Below are positions 8,693-16,716 of a stretch of DNA of 36,644 bases, piece by piece. Where the stretch lies: the NCBI GenBank assembly GCA_015486995.1, contig WFQO01000141.1, positions 1-36,644 of the forward strand, written 5' to 3'. A program made the position numbers and the translations under genes. The DNA is from Nitratifractor sp. (lineage in GTDB: Bacteria; Campylobacterota; Campylobacteria; Campylobacterales; Sulfurovaceae). Numbering within the stretch: the first letter of the stretch is position 1; every line of letters starts with the position of its first letter. The notes beneath the pieces are model-generated. The model did not search any database. It saw only the letters and a program-made list of their open reading frames with translations, and was not told the DNA's origin.

Positions 8693-10021
8693 GTGAAGAG
8701 ATTCTGGATGGTGATTCTACTGACAAGTATGGTACTTTGGAGTGCCGAAGTCCATCGCAGTCACTGGAAGAGCGGCGAAACCTTTTCCGAATATCTCCAG
8801 CGTTACGGAATCTCTCAGGATCTGCTCAAAAGCATCAGCGACGACGACAGCAAATACCTCTCCGAGATCCAGGGGGGAGAGCCTTTTTACGAGATGCTTG
8901 AGGGATCGACGTTGATTGACGCGCTGATCCCTATCGGGGAGGAGATGCAGATCGAACTCTCCCGGGATCTACGCAGCGGTCGCTACCGCTTCGACATCGT
9001 TCCCATCGTCTATCGGAAAGTCGAGGATGAAGTCCTGGTACGGATCGAGAGAAATTGCTACAGCGACATCGATCGCCTTACTCGCAATCCCCGTTTGGGA
9101 TTTCTTCTCAAACGTCTCTACAAAGGATCGGTGGATTTTCGTAAATTTAGGGCAGGGGACAAAATAGCCTTCGTCTATAGTCAGAAAAGTCGTCTGGGGC
9201 AGCCCTGGGGCCCGCCCCATATCCGGGGAGCCGTCGTCGAGGGACGGCGGGGCAAACCCCGCTTTATTTTTGTCGACGAGGAGGGAAACGCCTGGCGGGA
9301 CATCCGCAAAACCATCCGTAAAACGAAAACGGCCAAAAAACGGGTGGAGTACAGCACGACTCGAACGATCCGTATCCGGCAGCGTGGGGCGAGTCGCTTC
9401 GTCAGACCGATCCCCGGAGCGCGGATCACCTCCCGTTTCTCCTACAAGCGATGGCATCCGATTCTGCACCGGTATCGTCCTCATCTCGGTGTTGATTTCG
9501 GGGCCCGTCGAGGGACCCCGATCCATGCCACGGGAAGCGGCCGGGTGATCTACGCCGGGTGGATGCGCGGATACGGCAAAGTGGTCAAGATCGATCACGG
9601 TCGCGGCTATGTCTCTCTCTATGCGCATCAAAGCCGGCTGAAGGTTCGACGGGGAAGTTACGTCAAGCGGGGAGAGGTGATCGGTTATGTCGGAAGTACG
9701 GGGCGAAGCACCGGACCCCATCTGCACTTCGGTCTCTATCGCAACGGTCGGGCCGTCGATCCGCTGAAAGTTTTGGGACGGGGCTCCGGACCTCTCTATG
9801 TGACCCGCAGAATCACCACACACCATACGAAGATCCAGAGCTACACCAAAATCACCAAACACACCGTCCCGATCAAAGGGGCGGCGGCGATGAAAAAACG
9901 TCTTAAAAAACTTTTGGAGGGGTCGAAACCGCATGCCTTTCGCTGGGAAGTGATCGCCGAGAACTTGATCCATGTGGAGGATCGTAACGTTTCGGCGCGG
10001 GAGGAAAATTTGACGCATTAA
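8693..10021 (+). CDS. Csd3-like M23 peptidoglycan metallopeptidase
   Basis: Exported LytM/M23 zinc endopeptidase of 442 residues, likely cutting peptidoglycan cross-links and shaping the cell as Csd3 (Helicobacter) and Pgp3 (Campylobacter) do. The start is GTG 8693 with AGGGAG 6 nt upstream, giving the signal peptide VKRFWMVILLTSMVLWSAEVH. The N-terminal part (about 25-235) fits the inhibitory and spacer domains of Csd3. The LytM domain (about 240-365) has HLGVD (Zn ligands His264 and Asp268) and HLH with the last Zn ligand His345. A basic C-terminal tail of about 70 residues follows the catalytic domain. The Nudix gene starts 19 bp downstream and is likely co-transcribed. Confidence 0.93.
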   Translation: MKRFWMVILLTSMVLWSAEVHRSHWKSGETFSEYLQRYGISQDLLKSISDDDSKYLSEIQGGEPFYEMLEGSTLIDALIPIGEEMQIELSRDLRSGRYRFDIVPIVYRKVEDEVLVRIERNCYSDIDRLTRNPRLGFLLKRLYKGSVDFRKFRAGDKIAFVYSQKSRLGQPWGPPHIRGAVVEGRRGKPRFIFVDEEGNAWRDIRKTIRKTKTAKKRVEYSTTRTIRIRQRGASRFVRPIPGARITSRFSYKRWHPILHRYRPHLGVDFGARRGTPIHATGSGRVIYAGWMRGYGKVVKIDHGRGYVSLYAHQSRLKVRRGSYVKRGEVIGYVGSTGRSTGPHLHFGLYRNGRAVDPLKVLGRGSGPLYVTRRITTHHTKIQSYTKITKHTVPIKGAAAMKKRLKKLLEGSKPHAFRWEVIAENLIHVEDRNVSAREENLTH

Positions 10022-10040
10022 GCATAAGGGGGATCGTTTC

Positions 10041-10622
10041 ATGAAAATACGAATCGAAAATTTCCGTCTGGAGCCTTTGGAGTCGGGGCATTACATTCAC
10101 CCCTATCTTGCCCGATTTCGGATGGACGGTGAGCAGAAGAGCTGGGAAGTTCTTCGTGCACGTGACAGTGTCGCGATCCTTCTTTGGCATCGGGAGCGGG
10201 AGCGTTTCATTCTGGTCCGTCAGTTTCGGCCGCCGGTCTATCTGAATAACGGAGAGGGGATGACGGTCGAACTCTGCGCCGGTTTACTGGACAAACCGGA
10301 GCTGAGTCCCGAAGAGGTGGCAAGCGAAGAGATCGAAGAGGAGTGCGGTTATCGTGTCACACCCACGGATCTGCAGCGGATCACTTCCTTTTATACCTCG
10401 GTCGGACATTCGGGAAGTCGGCAAATCCTCTACTATGCGGAAGTGACGGAAGCGATGCATATCGGACCGGGAGGAGGCGTCCCGGGAGAGGAGAAGATCG
10501 ACGTCGTTGAGTATACCCTGCAGGAAGCACACAGTCTCGAGGAGGATGAAAGGATCGCACGGACCCCGGGACTGCTCTACGCGCTGTGCTGGTGGGAAAA
10601 GAACCGGGGCAGCGGGATATGA
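10041..10622 (+). CDS. Nudix hydrolase, NUDT14/UDP-sugar diphosphatase-like
   Basis: 193-residue cytosolic Nudix hydrolase. The Nudix box GLLDKPELSPEEVASEEIEEECG is one residue longer than the classic GX5EX7REUXEEXGU, and Ser stands where Arg is usual. This form, followed by SVGHSGSRQILYY and a GPGGG segment, closely matches what I recall of eukaryotic NUDT14 (UDP-glucose pyrophosphatase) and its bacterial relatives. UDP-sugars or ADP-ribose are the likely substrates (inference). It sits 19 bp behind a peptidoglycan peptidase, which would fit a link to envelope sugar nucleotides, but this is only suggestive. RBS GGGGG, ATG start. Confidence 0.88.
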   Translation: MKIRIENFRLEPLESGHYIHPYLARFRMDGEQKSWEVLRARDSVAILLWHRERERFILVRQFRPPVYLNNGEGMTVELCAGLLDKPELSPEEVASEEIEEECGYRVTPTDLQRITSFYTSVGHSGSRQILYYAEVTEAMHIGPGGGVPGEEKIDVVEYTLQEAHSLEEDERIARTPGLLYALCWWEKNRGSGI

Positions 10623-10643
10623 GAGTTGACGTGTTCTCCGCGA

Positions 10644-10671
10644 ACGAACAACGAACGACGAAAAACGATTT
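10644..10671. repeat. Degenerate heptanucleotide array (ACGAAnn x4)
   Basis: Four back-to-back 7-mers: ACGAACA, ACGAACG, ACGAAAA, ACGATTT. The array fills most of the short space between the convergent Nudix and globin genes. It belongs to a set of 3'-intergenic heptamer arrays seen elsewhere in the window. Confidence 0.65.
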
Positions 10672-11168
10672 TACTGATCCTCTTTCGCCTGGGTGTAGCT
10701 GGCGTAGTAGGTGCTGCCGTCACTGAAGGTGTTGACGGTGAGTTTGGAGAATTGGTCGAGGTAATCCCAAAACTCCTTTTTGATCGCTTCGTCGACCCCT
10801 TCGACTTCGTCGAGGGCGTCACGCATCGTCCCGAGCCACTCGACGCGGGCCTTTTCGTTGATGGAAAATTCGTCGTGGAGGCGGATCATGTATTCGTTGA
10901 GGTCCATTCCCTGAGCTTCGTCTTCGTAAACTTTCGGGCCGCCGCAAATCTGGATGAAGAATTTTGAATTTTTCTCCTTGACCTTTTCGAACTCCTCTTC
11001 GTCCTGGGGAAAAAAGTGGGCGATGTCGCTCTCGTAGATCTTGTCGTAGAAGTTGTACATCAATTTGCGCATGCCCTCTTCGCCTCCGATCGCTTCGTAG
11101 AAGCGTTTGCTCGGGTTTTTGAAGCGGACCGTTTCGCCTTTTTCGACGGGGCTGATTTCCAGTGCCAT
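10671..11168 (-). CDS. Group II truncated haemoglobin
   Basis: 165-residue 2-over-2 globin. Key residues by eye: the NFYDKIY stretch (helix B with Phe B9/Tyr B10), HDEFSI containing the proximal His F8, and the group II hallmark Trp G8 in ARVEWLGTM. ICGGPKVYE matches the group II QxxGGPxxY stretch. It binds haem and O2/NO; a role in NO or oxygen handling is likely from family knowledge. There are N- and C-terminal extensions of about 20 residues each. It is a single-gene unit with a GGAAAA-type RBS. A TTGAC-N4-GTCAA palindrome lies 57 bp upstream of the ATG, the kind of site bound by FNR/DNR/NnrR regulators. Campylobacter controls its globins through NssR of the same superfamily. Confidence 0.92.
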   Translation of the reverse strand: MALEISPVEKGETVRFKNPSKRFYEAIGGEEGMRKLMYNFYDKIYESDIAHFFPQDEEEFEKVKEKNSKFFIQICGGPKVYEDEAQGMDLNEYMIRLHDEFSINEKARVEWLGTMRDALDEVEGVDEAIKKEFWDYLDQFSKLTVNTFSDGSTYYASYTQAKEDQ

Positions 11169-11197
11169 AGTTTTCCTTCGTGCTTTAATTAGGAGTA

Positions 11198-11205
11198 ATA
11201 TTATC
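11198..11205 (-). promoter_or_regulatory. Putative -10 element of the globin gene
   Basis: The minus strand reads AGGATAATATTAC; GATAAT or TAATAT can serve as the -10. Either places the TTGAC-N4-GTCAA box about 40 bp before the expected start of transcription. Confidence 0.5.
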
Positions 11206-11224
11206 CTATTTAAAGTGAAAGCTC

Positions 11225-11238
11225 TTGACCTCGGTCAA
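11225..11238. promoter_or_regulatory. FNR/NnrR-type operator, TTGAC-N4-GTCAA
   Basis: Perfect palindrome TTGACCTCGGTCAA. The half-site TTGAC matches the DNR/NnrR consensus and differs by one base from the FNR half-site TTGAT. It lies between divergent promoters. Its spacing to the globin -10 is near the class II activator distance (-41.5), while it is only 17 bp from the TATAAT of the HIT-side promoter. Confidence 0.6.
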
Positions 11239-11254
11239 TTCTCGCGCCTTTCGC

Positions 11255-11260
11255 TATAAT
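11255..11260 (+). promoter_or_regulatory. Putative -10 element upstream of palindromic element copy 1 and HIT
   Basis: TATAAT in the context CGCTATAATTTCGCC. If it serves HIT, the leader would be about 245 nt and would contain the whole palindromic element. It could instead transcribe the element as a separate RNA. Confidence 0.45.
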
Positions 11261-11300
11261 TTCGCCAGCGAGTTTCAATGGAGTACTCTGAAGAACCTCC

Positions 11301-11466
11301 GGTTTCACTCGATAGCTCTGGCAGTCGCGAACAGGAGAAGCGAACAAGGCAATATCAACTGCTTGATGTTGCCCGCTTCGAACGGCGCTTCGTCTATGCC
11401 GAAGGCATCGAAGACGCCCACACCTTTCACGGGTTGAGCGCTCCTTTGTCGCCATCGAGTGAAACC
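11301..11466 (+). repeat. Palindromic element copy 1 (166 bp, with nested hairpins)
   Basis: Terminal arms GGTTTCACTCGAT and ATCGAGTGAAACC are perfect 13-bp inverted repeats. Inside them are the two conserved boxes: GGCAGTCGCGAAC (11320-11332) and GCGCTCCTTTGTCGC (11438-11452). Between the boxes are two more hairpins. 11337-11379 has stem GAAGCG/CGCTTC and an inner GGCAATATCAA/TTGATGTTGCC stem. 11384-11418 has GGCG...ATGCC paired with GGCAT...CGCC. The fold is cloverleaf-like. An extra outer match, CTCTGAA/TTCAGAG, lies at 11286 and 11481. Confidence 0.75.
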
Positions 11467-11512
11467 TCTCTTGGGCATTTTTCAGAGGGTTCAATGAGAA
11501 AAAGGAGAAAAA

Positions 11513-11866
11513 ATGTGCATTTTCTGCAAAATCGTCGCGGGAGAGATCCCCAACAATACCGTGCTTGAGAACGAAGAGTTCCTGGCCTTTCACGACCTCT
11601 ATCCCAAGGCGCCGATCCACGTCCTCGTCATTCCCAAGAAGCATATCTGCTGTTTTCAGGAGGTGGATCCGGAGACGATGGCCAAGATGACCCCCTTTAT
11701 CCAGGAGGTCACCCGCAAGCTCGGGATCGATCAGAGCGGCTATCGGCTCATCGTCAACAACGGAGAGGACGGCGGGCAGGAGATCCACCACCTGCACGTG
11801 CACATCCTCGGCGGCGGCAAGCTGCGCTGGGATCATCAGCACGAGGATGCCCGTAAAAACATTTGA
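11513..11866 (+). CDS. HIT-family nucleotide hydrolase/transferase (HinT-like)
   Basis: 117-residue cytosolic histidine-triad protein. It has the N-terminal CIFCKIVAGEIP stretch, including the first zinc-type CxxC of many HinT proteins, and the catalytic triad HHLHVHIL near residue 92. HIT proteins of this branch cleave nucleoside phosphoramidates or adenylylated products. It lies ahead of pheS, an order common in Campylobacterota (recalled). Start ATG with AGGAG upstream. Palindromic-element copies lie on both sides of it. Confidence 0.94.
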   Translation: MCIFCKIVAGEIPNNTVLENEEFLAFHDLYPKAPIHVLVIPKKHICCFQEVDPETMAKMTPFIQEVTRKLGIDQSGYRLIVNNGEDGGQEIHHLHVHILGGGKLRWDHQHEDARKNI

Positions 11867-11897
11867 CCGCTTTCATTGAAGAACTTCGAAGAGAACT

Positions 11898-11977
11898 TTT
11901 ATTCGGCGGCGACAAAGGAGCGCTTGCCCCCTGGAGGTTCCAACGGAATCAGCGACTGCCTAAGCTGCCGGATGAAA
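11898..11977 (-). repeat. Palindromic element copy 3 (80 bp, inverted orientation)
   Basis: Read on the minus strand it has box GGCAGTCGC (11952-11960) and box GCGCTCCTTTGTCGC (11909-11923), as in copies 1 and 2. The arms TTTATTCGGCGGC (11898-11910) and GCTGCCGGATGAAA (11964-11977) are imperfect inverted repeats. The middle is short, with a small TTCC/GGAA hairpin. Confidence 0.65.
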
Positions 11978-12064
11978 TCGGCGAAATGACAAAAAACCCG
12001 TTTATATCGTTGTACTTAAAGACACAGAGCTTCGTTCCAAACCCGCCCCCCAGCGATTTTTCGC

Positions 12065-12070
12065 TAAAAT
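12065..12070 (+). promoter_or_regulatory. Putative -10 element of the pheS operon
   Basis: TAAAAT in TTTTTCGCTAAAATCCCC, about 32 bp before the pheS start, behind a T-rich tract, as in Campylobacterota promoters. Confidence 0.45.
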
Positions 12071-12101
12071 CCCCACATTTCATCATCAGTGAGGTAATGG
12101 A

Positions 12102-13094
12102 TTGGAAAATCTCGAAGAAAAGATAGCGGGGGCGTCGTCCCTCGAGGATCTGGAGAAAGTCCGGATCGAAATCTTCGGCAAAAAAGGGGCCCTGGCGGCG
12201 GAATTCGCCAAGCTCAAGGACGTCCCCGGGCCGGAGAAGAAAGCGTTCGCCGAGGGCTTGAACCGACGCAAGGCTCAGCTGCAGGCCCTCTTCGACGCCC
12301 GTAAAGAGACGCTCGCGGCCGAAGCGTTGGAGCGGACGATGCGCTCCGAAGCGCTCGATGTGAGCCTCTATTCGGGCCTGGGAGAGAAGGGAGCGCTGCA
12401 TCCGGTGCGTGAAACGATGGATCGGATCATCGACTATTTCGTGGCGCTCAATTTCGCCGTCGAGAGCGGGCCGATGGTGGAGGACGATTTTCACAATTTC
12501 GAAGCGCTCAATCTCCCCAAGCACCATCCCGCCCGGGATATGCAGGATACCTTCTATTTCGCCGACGGAACCCTCCTGCGCACCCACACCTCTCCGGTGC
12601 AGATCCGCACGATGCTGCGTCAGAAGCCGCCGATACGGATGATCGCTCCGGGAGCGGTCTTCCGTCGTGACTACGATTTGACGCATACCCCGATGTTTCA
12701 TCAGGTGGAGGGGCTGGTCGTGGAGGAGGGCGACAAAGTGAGCTTCGCCAACCTCAAATGGATCCTCACTGATTTTCTGCACGAAATGTTCGGGGAGGTC
12801 GAGGTCCGTTTCCGCCCCAGTTTCTTCCCTTTTACGGAGCCTTCCGCGGAGGTGGATATCAGTTGCATCTTCTGCGGCGGTGAAGGGTGTCGGGTCTGTT
12901 CCCGCACCGGCTGGCTGGAGGTCCTCGGCTGCGGGGTCGTGGATCCCAACGTCTTCAAAGCGGTGGGCTACGAAGGTGTCAGCGGGTATGCCTTCGGACT
13001 GGGGGTGGAGCGTTTCGCGATGCTTCTGCACCGCATTCCCGATCTACGCTCTCTTTTCGAGGGTGATATTCGACTATTGGAGCAGTTCAGATGA
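12102..13094 (+). CDS. pheS: Phenylalanyl-tRNA synthetase alpha subunit
   Basis: Catalytic subunit of the alpha2-beta2 class II synthetase charging tRNA-Phe. 330 residues, normal length. N-terminal coiled-coil tRNA arm, then motif 2 ([18 protein letters not shown]) and motif 3 ([10 protein letters not shown]). It carries an insertion with four cysteines ([12 protein letters not shown]), a probable zinc-binding site found in some bacterial PheS. The start is TTG: the nearby ATG at 12097 is in another frame and stops soon, while the TTG frame gives the usual MENLEEK. GAGG lies about 9 nt upstream. The stop overlaps the pheT start (ATGA). Confidence 0.96.
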   Translation: MENLEEKIAGASSLEDLEKVRIEIFGKKGALAAEFAKLKDVPGPEKKAFAEGLNRRKAQLQALFDARKETLAAEALERTMRSEALDVSLYSGLGEKGALHPVRETMDRIIDYFVALNFAVESGPMVEDDFHNFEALNLPKHHPARDMQDTFYFADGTLLRTHTSPVQIRTMLRQKPPIRMIAPGAVFRRDYDLTHTPMFHQVEGLVVEEGDKVSFANLKWILTDFLHEMFGEVEVRFRPSFFPFTEPSAEVDISCIFCGGEGCRVCSRTGWLEVLGCGVVDPNVFKAVGYEGVSGYAFGLGVERFAMLLHRIPDLRSLFEGDIRLLEQFR

Positions 13095-15424
13095 TCGTTA
13101 CACGCAGTTGGCTGGAGGAGTACATCGATCTCTCCGGCATCGACAACGACCGGCTTTACGAAACCTTCAACTCCATCGGCCTGGAGGTGGATCGACTGGA
13201 GCCTCTGGAGCTTCCTTCCAAGGTGGTCGTCGGGAAGGTTCTGGAGTGTAGCAAGCATCCCGACGCGGACAAACTCAATGTCTGCCGGGTCGACACCGGG
13301 GACGGGGAGCGGCAGATCGTCTGCGGCGCCGCCAACGTCCGGGAGGCAGAATATGTCGCCGTGGCCCTTCCCGGGGCCGTACTGCCGGGCGATTTCGCGA
13401 TCAAACCCGCCAAGCTTCGTGGGGTCGAAAGCCTGGGGATGATCTGCTCCACGGAGGAGCTGGGATTGCCCCATGCCGGCCCGGGGATCTGGATCCTTGA
13501 CGAGAGCCTCGGAGAGATGGTTCCCGGCCGGGAATTGGCGGAGTATGAAAAGATCGCCGACACCGTCATCGAACTGGAGTTGACCGCCAACCGCGGGGAT
13601 TGCCTCAGTGTTCACGGGGTGGCCCGGGATCTTTCGGCGGCGTTTGAGCGGCCGCTGCACCGTCGGGAGACGAAACCGCGGCTGACGAGCAAACGAGGCA
13701 TCGCCCGGAGTGTCGATCTGCATAGCCGGGGAGCGGTCGACGCCGATCTGCTCTATGTACTGGCGGAAAACGAGAGGATCGTTGCCGACGCGTTGATCCG
13801 TCTGCGTCTGGCCTTGGTGGACGCCTATCGGGAGGAGGCCCTCGAAGCGCTGCTGGCTTACGCGACGCACGCGACGGGAGTGATCCTGCGTGCCTATGAC
13901 GTGGAGAAGCTTCGGGGTGAGGAGGGGCATCTGCCGCTGCAAATCGAGGAGAGAGAGAAAGGCTACGTCGAGATCCGTGCGGGCGAGACGGAACTCTCCA
14001 TCGTCGGGGTCCGCCAGAACGAAGAGAGTCGGGCGACGGCCGAGAGTCGGGAGATTCTCTTCGAAGCCTCCTACATCGATCCGGAAGTTCTGGTCCCGAT
14101 GGTGGCGCGAAGCGGGCTCCAGACCGACGCGCTCTACTATCGCAGTTCCCGGGGCAGCGAGCCCGATCTCGATTTCGGGATGGAGGCGCTCTTTGCCGCC
14201 TGCGACGCGAAAGGGGAGTGTCGGTTCAGTGAAGCGGAGCTGCGCATCGAAGCGGAGCGGGAGCGCCGCAGCGTGCCCGTCGATCTGAAAAAGCTCGACG
14301 CGATCATCGGGCAGCACATTCCCGCGGGCAAAGTCTATATGATTCTGGAGAAGCTCGGTTTTACGATGCACAAAGCTGCCGAAGGGGTCTTCGGAGCCGT
14401 CGTGCCCCCCTGGCGCCACGATATTTTCAACCTCCAGGATATCGCCGAAGAGATTCTGCGGATCGTCGGGATCAACCGCATCGACGCGCAGCCGCTGCAA
14501 CTGACCGAACGCAACCGACTGACGGAGACGACCCGTCGTTACCGTTTTCGGCGGGATCTTCGCCAGCGGGCCGTGGCTGCGGGCTATTTCGAAGCGGTCA
14601 CTTACGCCTTCGCCGAAAAAGCGACGCTGGAGCGCTACGGCTTTCCCCTTTTGGATGCGAGCGTCGAACTGGTCAACCCCATCGTCGAAGAGCTCAATAC
14701 CCTGCGCAGTACGTTGACGGTCAATCTCCTCGAAGCGGCACGACGCAACCTCAGTTACGGCAAGCGGCGCATTCCTCTCTTCGAGATCGGCTCGGTTTTC
14801 GATCGTGAGCGCAACGAACACGAGAAATTTACGCTGCTCTGGAGCGGGGATGCCGAAGAGCCGAGTATCGTCAACCACGGCAAGCCGCCCCGGATCGATT
14901 TCGCCCGTTTTGTCCGAACCCTTGGGGAGATTCTCGGCGAGTTTACTCTGGGCCCCTGTCGGGAGACGAACGGTCTGATCCACCCCTATCAGTCGGCGAC
15001 GCTCTACTTCGGAGATCGGCCGGCGGGATGGCTGAGCAAACTGCATCCCGAAGCGGCCGAAGCTTTCGGTCTGGAGGAGAGCTATCTGGCGGAGTTGGAC
15101 TTCGAGGTCCTGATCCCGCCGCACCGCAACGCCGAAGCGATTTCCAACTTCCAGGGAACCTACAAAGATCTCAGCCTCCTGGTGGAGAAGGAGCTCCCCT
15201 ACGCCCGGATGGCCGAAATCCTCGAAGCGCAGGATCTGCCGCTCTTGCAGCGCTTCTTCCCCATCGACCTCTACGAAGACGAGAGTCTCGGTGAGCGCAA
15301 GAGCGTCACGCTGCGTTTCTTCCTCCAATCTTCCGAAGGGACCCTCTCCGAGGAGGCGATCGAAGAGACGATGGAGACGATCCTCTCCAGCCTTGTCGAA
15401 GGGTGCGGGGCCCGTCTGCGATGA
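13091..15424 (+). CDS. pheT: Phenylalanyl-tRNA synthetase beta subunit
   Basis: Beta subunit, 777 residues. Domains in order: an EMAP/OB-fold tRNA-binding domain (about 39-150, with [19 protein letters not shown]), the B3/B4 editing module that clears mischarged Tyr (about 210-360), B5 (about 390-460), the degenerate synthetase core (about 470-680), and the C-terminal ferredoxin-like FDX-ACB domain (about 685-777). The B3/B4 region looks shorter and more divergent than in E. coli. It starts inside the pheS stop and its own stop overlaps the aroA ATG, so subunits and neighbours are translationally coupled. Confidence 0.96.
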   Translation: MIVTRSWLEEYIDLSGIDNDRLYETFNSIGLEVDRLEPLELPSKVVVGKVLECSKHPDADKLNVCRVDTGDGERQIVCGAANVREAEYVAVALPGAVLPGDFAIKPAKLRGVESLGMICSTEELGLPHAGPGIWILDESLGEMVPGRELAEYEKIADTVIELELTANRGDCLSVHGVARDLSAAFERPLHRRETKPRLTSKRGIARSVDLHSRGAVDADLLYVLAENERIVADALIRLRLALVDAYREEALEALLAYATHATGVILRAYDVEKLRGEEGHLPLQIEEREKGYVEIRAGETELSIVGVRQNEESRATAESREILFEASYIDPEVLVPMVARSGLQTDALYYRSSRGSEPDLDFGMEALFAACDAKGECRFSEAELRIEAERERRSVPVDLKKLDAIIGQHIPAGKVYMILEKLGFTMHKAAEGVFGAVVPPWRHDIFNLQDIAEEILRIVGINRIDAQPLQLTERNRLTETTRRYRFRRDLRQRAVAAGYFEAVTYAFAEKATLERYGFPLLDASVELVNPIVEELNTLRSTLTVNLLEAARRNLSYGKRRIPLFEIGSVFDRERNEHEKFTLLWSGDAEEPSIVNHGKPPRIDFARFVRTLGEILGEFTLGPCRETNGLIHPYQSATLYFGDRPAGWLSKLHPEAAEAFGLEESYLAELDFEVLIPPHRNAEAISNFQGTYKDLSLLVEKELPYARMAEILEAQDLPLLQRFFPIDLYEDESLGERKSVTLRFFLQSSEGTLSEEAIEETMETILSSLVEGCGARLR

Positions 15425-16716
15425 AAACGGTTCGCATCGCTCCGGCCCCCAAGGCTTTCACGATCGACTGTGACCGCATCGCTTCAGACAAATCGATCTC
15501 CCACCGCTGCGCCATCTTCGCACTTTTGAGCGATCGTCCCTCGATAATCGAAAATTTCCTTCGGGCCGAAGATACCCTCGCTTCTCTCTCCATCGCCGAG
15601 CAGTTGGGTGCGACGACCGAATGGAGCGAAGCGGGGAAGCTGACGATCACTCCTCCTGCGCGGCTGCGTGAACCCGACGACGTTCTCGACTGCGGCAACG
15701 CAGGGACCGGGATGCGCCTCTACTGCGGATTCCTGGCGGGAGTGGAGGGGAGTTTCGTCCTGACCGGAGACCGCTACTTGCGTGCCCGTCCGATGAAGCG
15801 GGTCACCGGGCCTCTGCAGAGTGTGGGAGCGAAGCTCGACGGGCGGGAAGAGGGCAATCTCGCTCCTTTGCATATCCGGGGCGGCAAGCTCAAAGCTTTC
15901 CGGTACGCCTCTCCCGTCGATTCGGCGCAGGTCAAATCGGCGATGATCCTGGCAGCGCTCCGGGGAGACGGACGCAGTTACTACCGCGAATCTTTCCTCA
16001 GTCGGGACCACAGTGAGCGGATGCTGCACGGAATGGGAGCGAGGGTCGGACGCGACACGGAGGGATGGATCACGATCGATCCGATGGAGGGACCCCTCGA
16101 ACCGCTGAAACTCCGGGTGCCCGCCGATCCCTCCAGTGCCTTTTTTTTCGCGGTCGCGGCGGCAATTCTTCCGGGTTCACGGATACGCTTCGAAGGGATC
16201 AGCCTCAATCCGACCCGTATTGAAGCCTTTCGGGTTCTGGAGAGTATGGGCGCGGCGATCGACTACCGGATCCGTCAGGATCTCTACGAGCCGATCGGTG
16301 AAATCACGGTGCGCTACAACGGACGCCTGGGGGCTGTGGAGGTGGCCGAACGCATTCCCTGGCTCATCGACGAGTTGCCGGCGTTGGCCGTGGCGATGGC
16401 GACGGCCGAAGGGGTCAGCCGGGTCCGCAACGCCGCCGAACTGCGGGTCAAAGAGAGTGATCGCATCGCCTCGACGCTCCGGGCTCTGGAGGCGTGCGGC
16501 ATCGAGACGGAAGAGTACGATGACGGTTACGCGGTGCACGGCGGGACGCTCCACTCCGCCGTCATCGACAGCCACGGAGACCACCGGATCGCGATGAGTT
16601 TCGCCGTCGCGGGACTGCTCTGTGGAATGGAGATCGTCGATACCGACTGCGTCGCCACCTCTTTCCCGAACTTTTTCGATATCCTTTCGCAGATGACGGA
16701 GGTTCACACCCTATGA
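15421..16716 (+). CDS. aroA: EPSP synthase (3-phosphoshikimate 1-carboxyvinyltransferase)
   Basis: Shikimate-pathway enzyme joining shikimate-3-phosphate and PEP. 431 residues in two inside-out alpha/beta domains. Recognisable motifs: SDKSISHR near the N-terminus (Lys and Arg that bind substrate), the glycine-rich [16 protein letters not shown], the active-site region [16 protein letters not shown], and DHRIAMSFA. The true start is ATG 15421, overlapping the pheT stop as ATGA; the upstream ATG in the ORF track lies inside pheT. Its stop overlaps ispH in the same way. Confidence 0.96.
   Translation: MKTVRIAPAPKAFTIDCDRIASDKSISHRCAIFALLSDRPSIIENFLRAEDTLASLSIAEQLGATTEWSEAGKLTITPPARLREPDDVLDCGNAGTGMRLYCGFLAGVEGSFVLTGDRYLRARPMKRVTGPLQSVGAKLDGREEGNLAPLHIRGGKLKAFRYASPVDSAQVKSAMILAALRGDGRSYYRESFLSRDHSERMLHGMGARVGRDTEGWITIDPMEGPLEPLKLRVPADPSSAFFFAVAAAILPGSRIRFEGISLNPTRIEAFRVLESMGAAIDYRIRQDLYEPIGEITVRYNGRLGAVEVAERIPWLIDELPALAVAMATAEGVSRVRNAAELRVKESDRIASTLRALEACGIETEEYDDGYAVHGGTLHSAVIDSHGDHRIAMSFAVAGLLCGMEIVDTDCVATSFPNFFDILSQMTEVHTL

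Larger units (their letters stand above)
11169..11512. other. 344-bp divergent intergenic region between globin and HIT genes
   Basis: No credible gene. From left to right it holds the globin RBS and -10, the TTGAC-N4-GTCAA palindrome, a TATAAT facing right, then copy 1 of the palindromic element, and finally the HIT RBS. ORF-track entries here (11225-11437, 11278-11568) lie across the element and look spurious. Confidence 0.8.

Noticed and set aside
10623-10670. CRISPR-like repeat in the ACGAA array
   Set aside because: Units are 7 nt, adjacent and degenerate, with no spacers.
11225-11260. TTGACC (11225) and TATAAT (11255) as a -35/-10 pair
   Set aside because: The spacing is 24 bp, too long for sigma-70; the TTGACC is better explained as half of the palindrome.
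11314-11453. Palindromic element as an integron attC site (AAC...GTTGAGC / GTTGGGC resembles RYYYAAC...GTTRRRY)
   Set aside because: The left part is CGCGAAC, not RYYYAAC; copy 3 lacks the GTT core; conserved sequence and long arms extend well outside where attC ends; no integrase or cassette array is present.
11278-11568. ORF of 96 aa across the globin-HIT gap
   Set aside because: It spans the palindromic element and overlaps the HIT start in another frame; no RBS and no recognisable protein features.
12968-15328. Long minus-strand ORF (786 aa) opposite pheT
   Set aside because: Shadow of the pheT codon pattern; composition is unnatural and pheT is unmistakable on the plus strand. The same applies to the long shadows opposite rpsA, tolC, the RND genes and the helicase.
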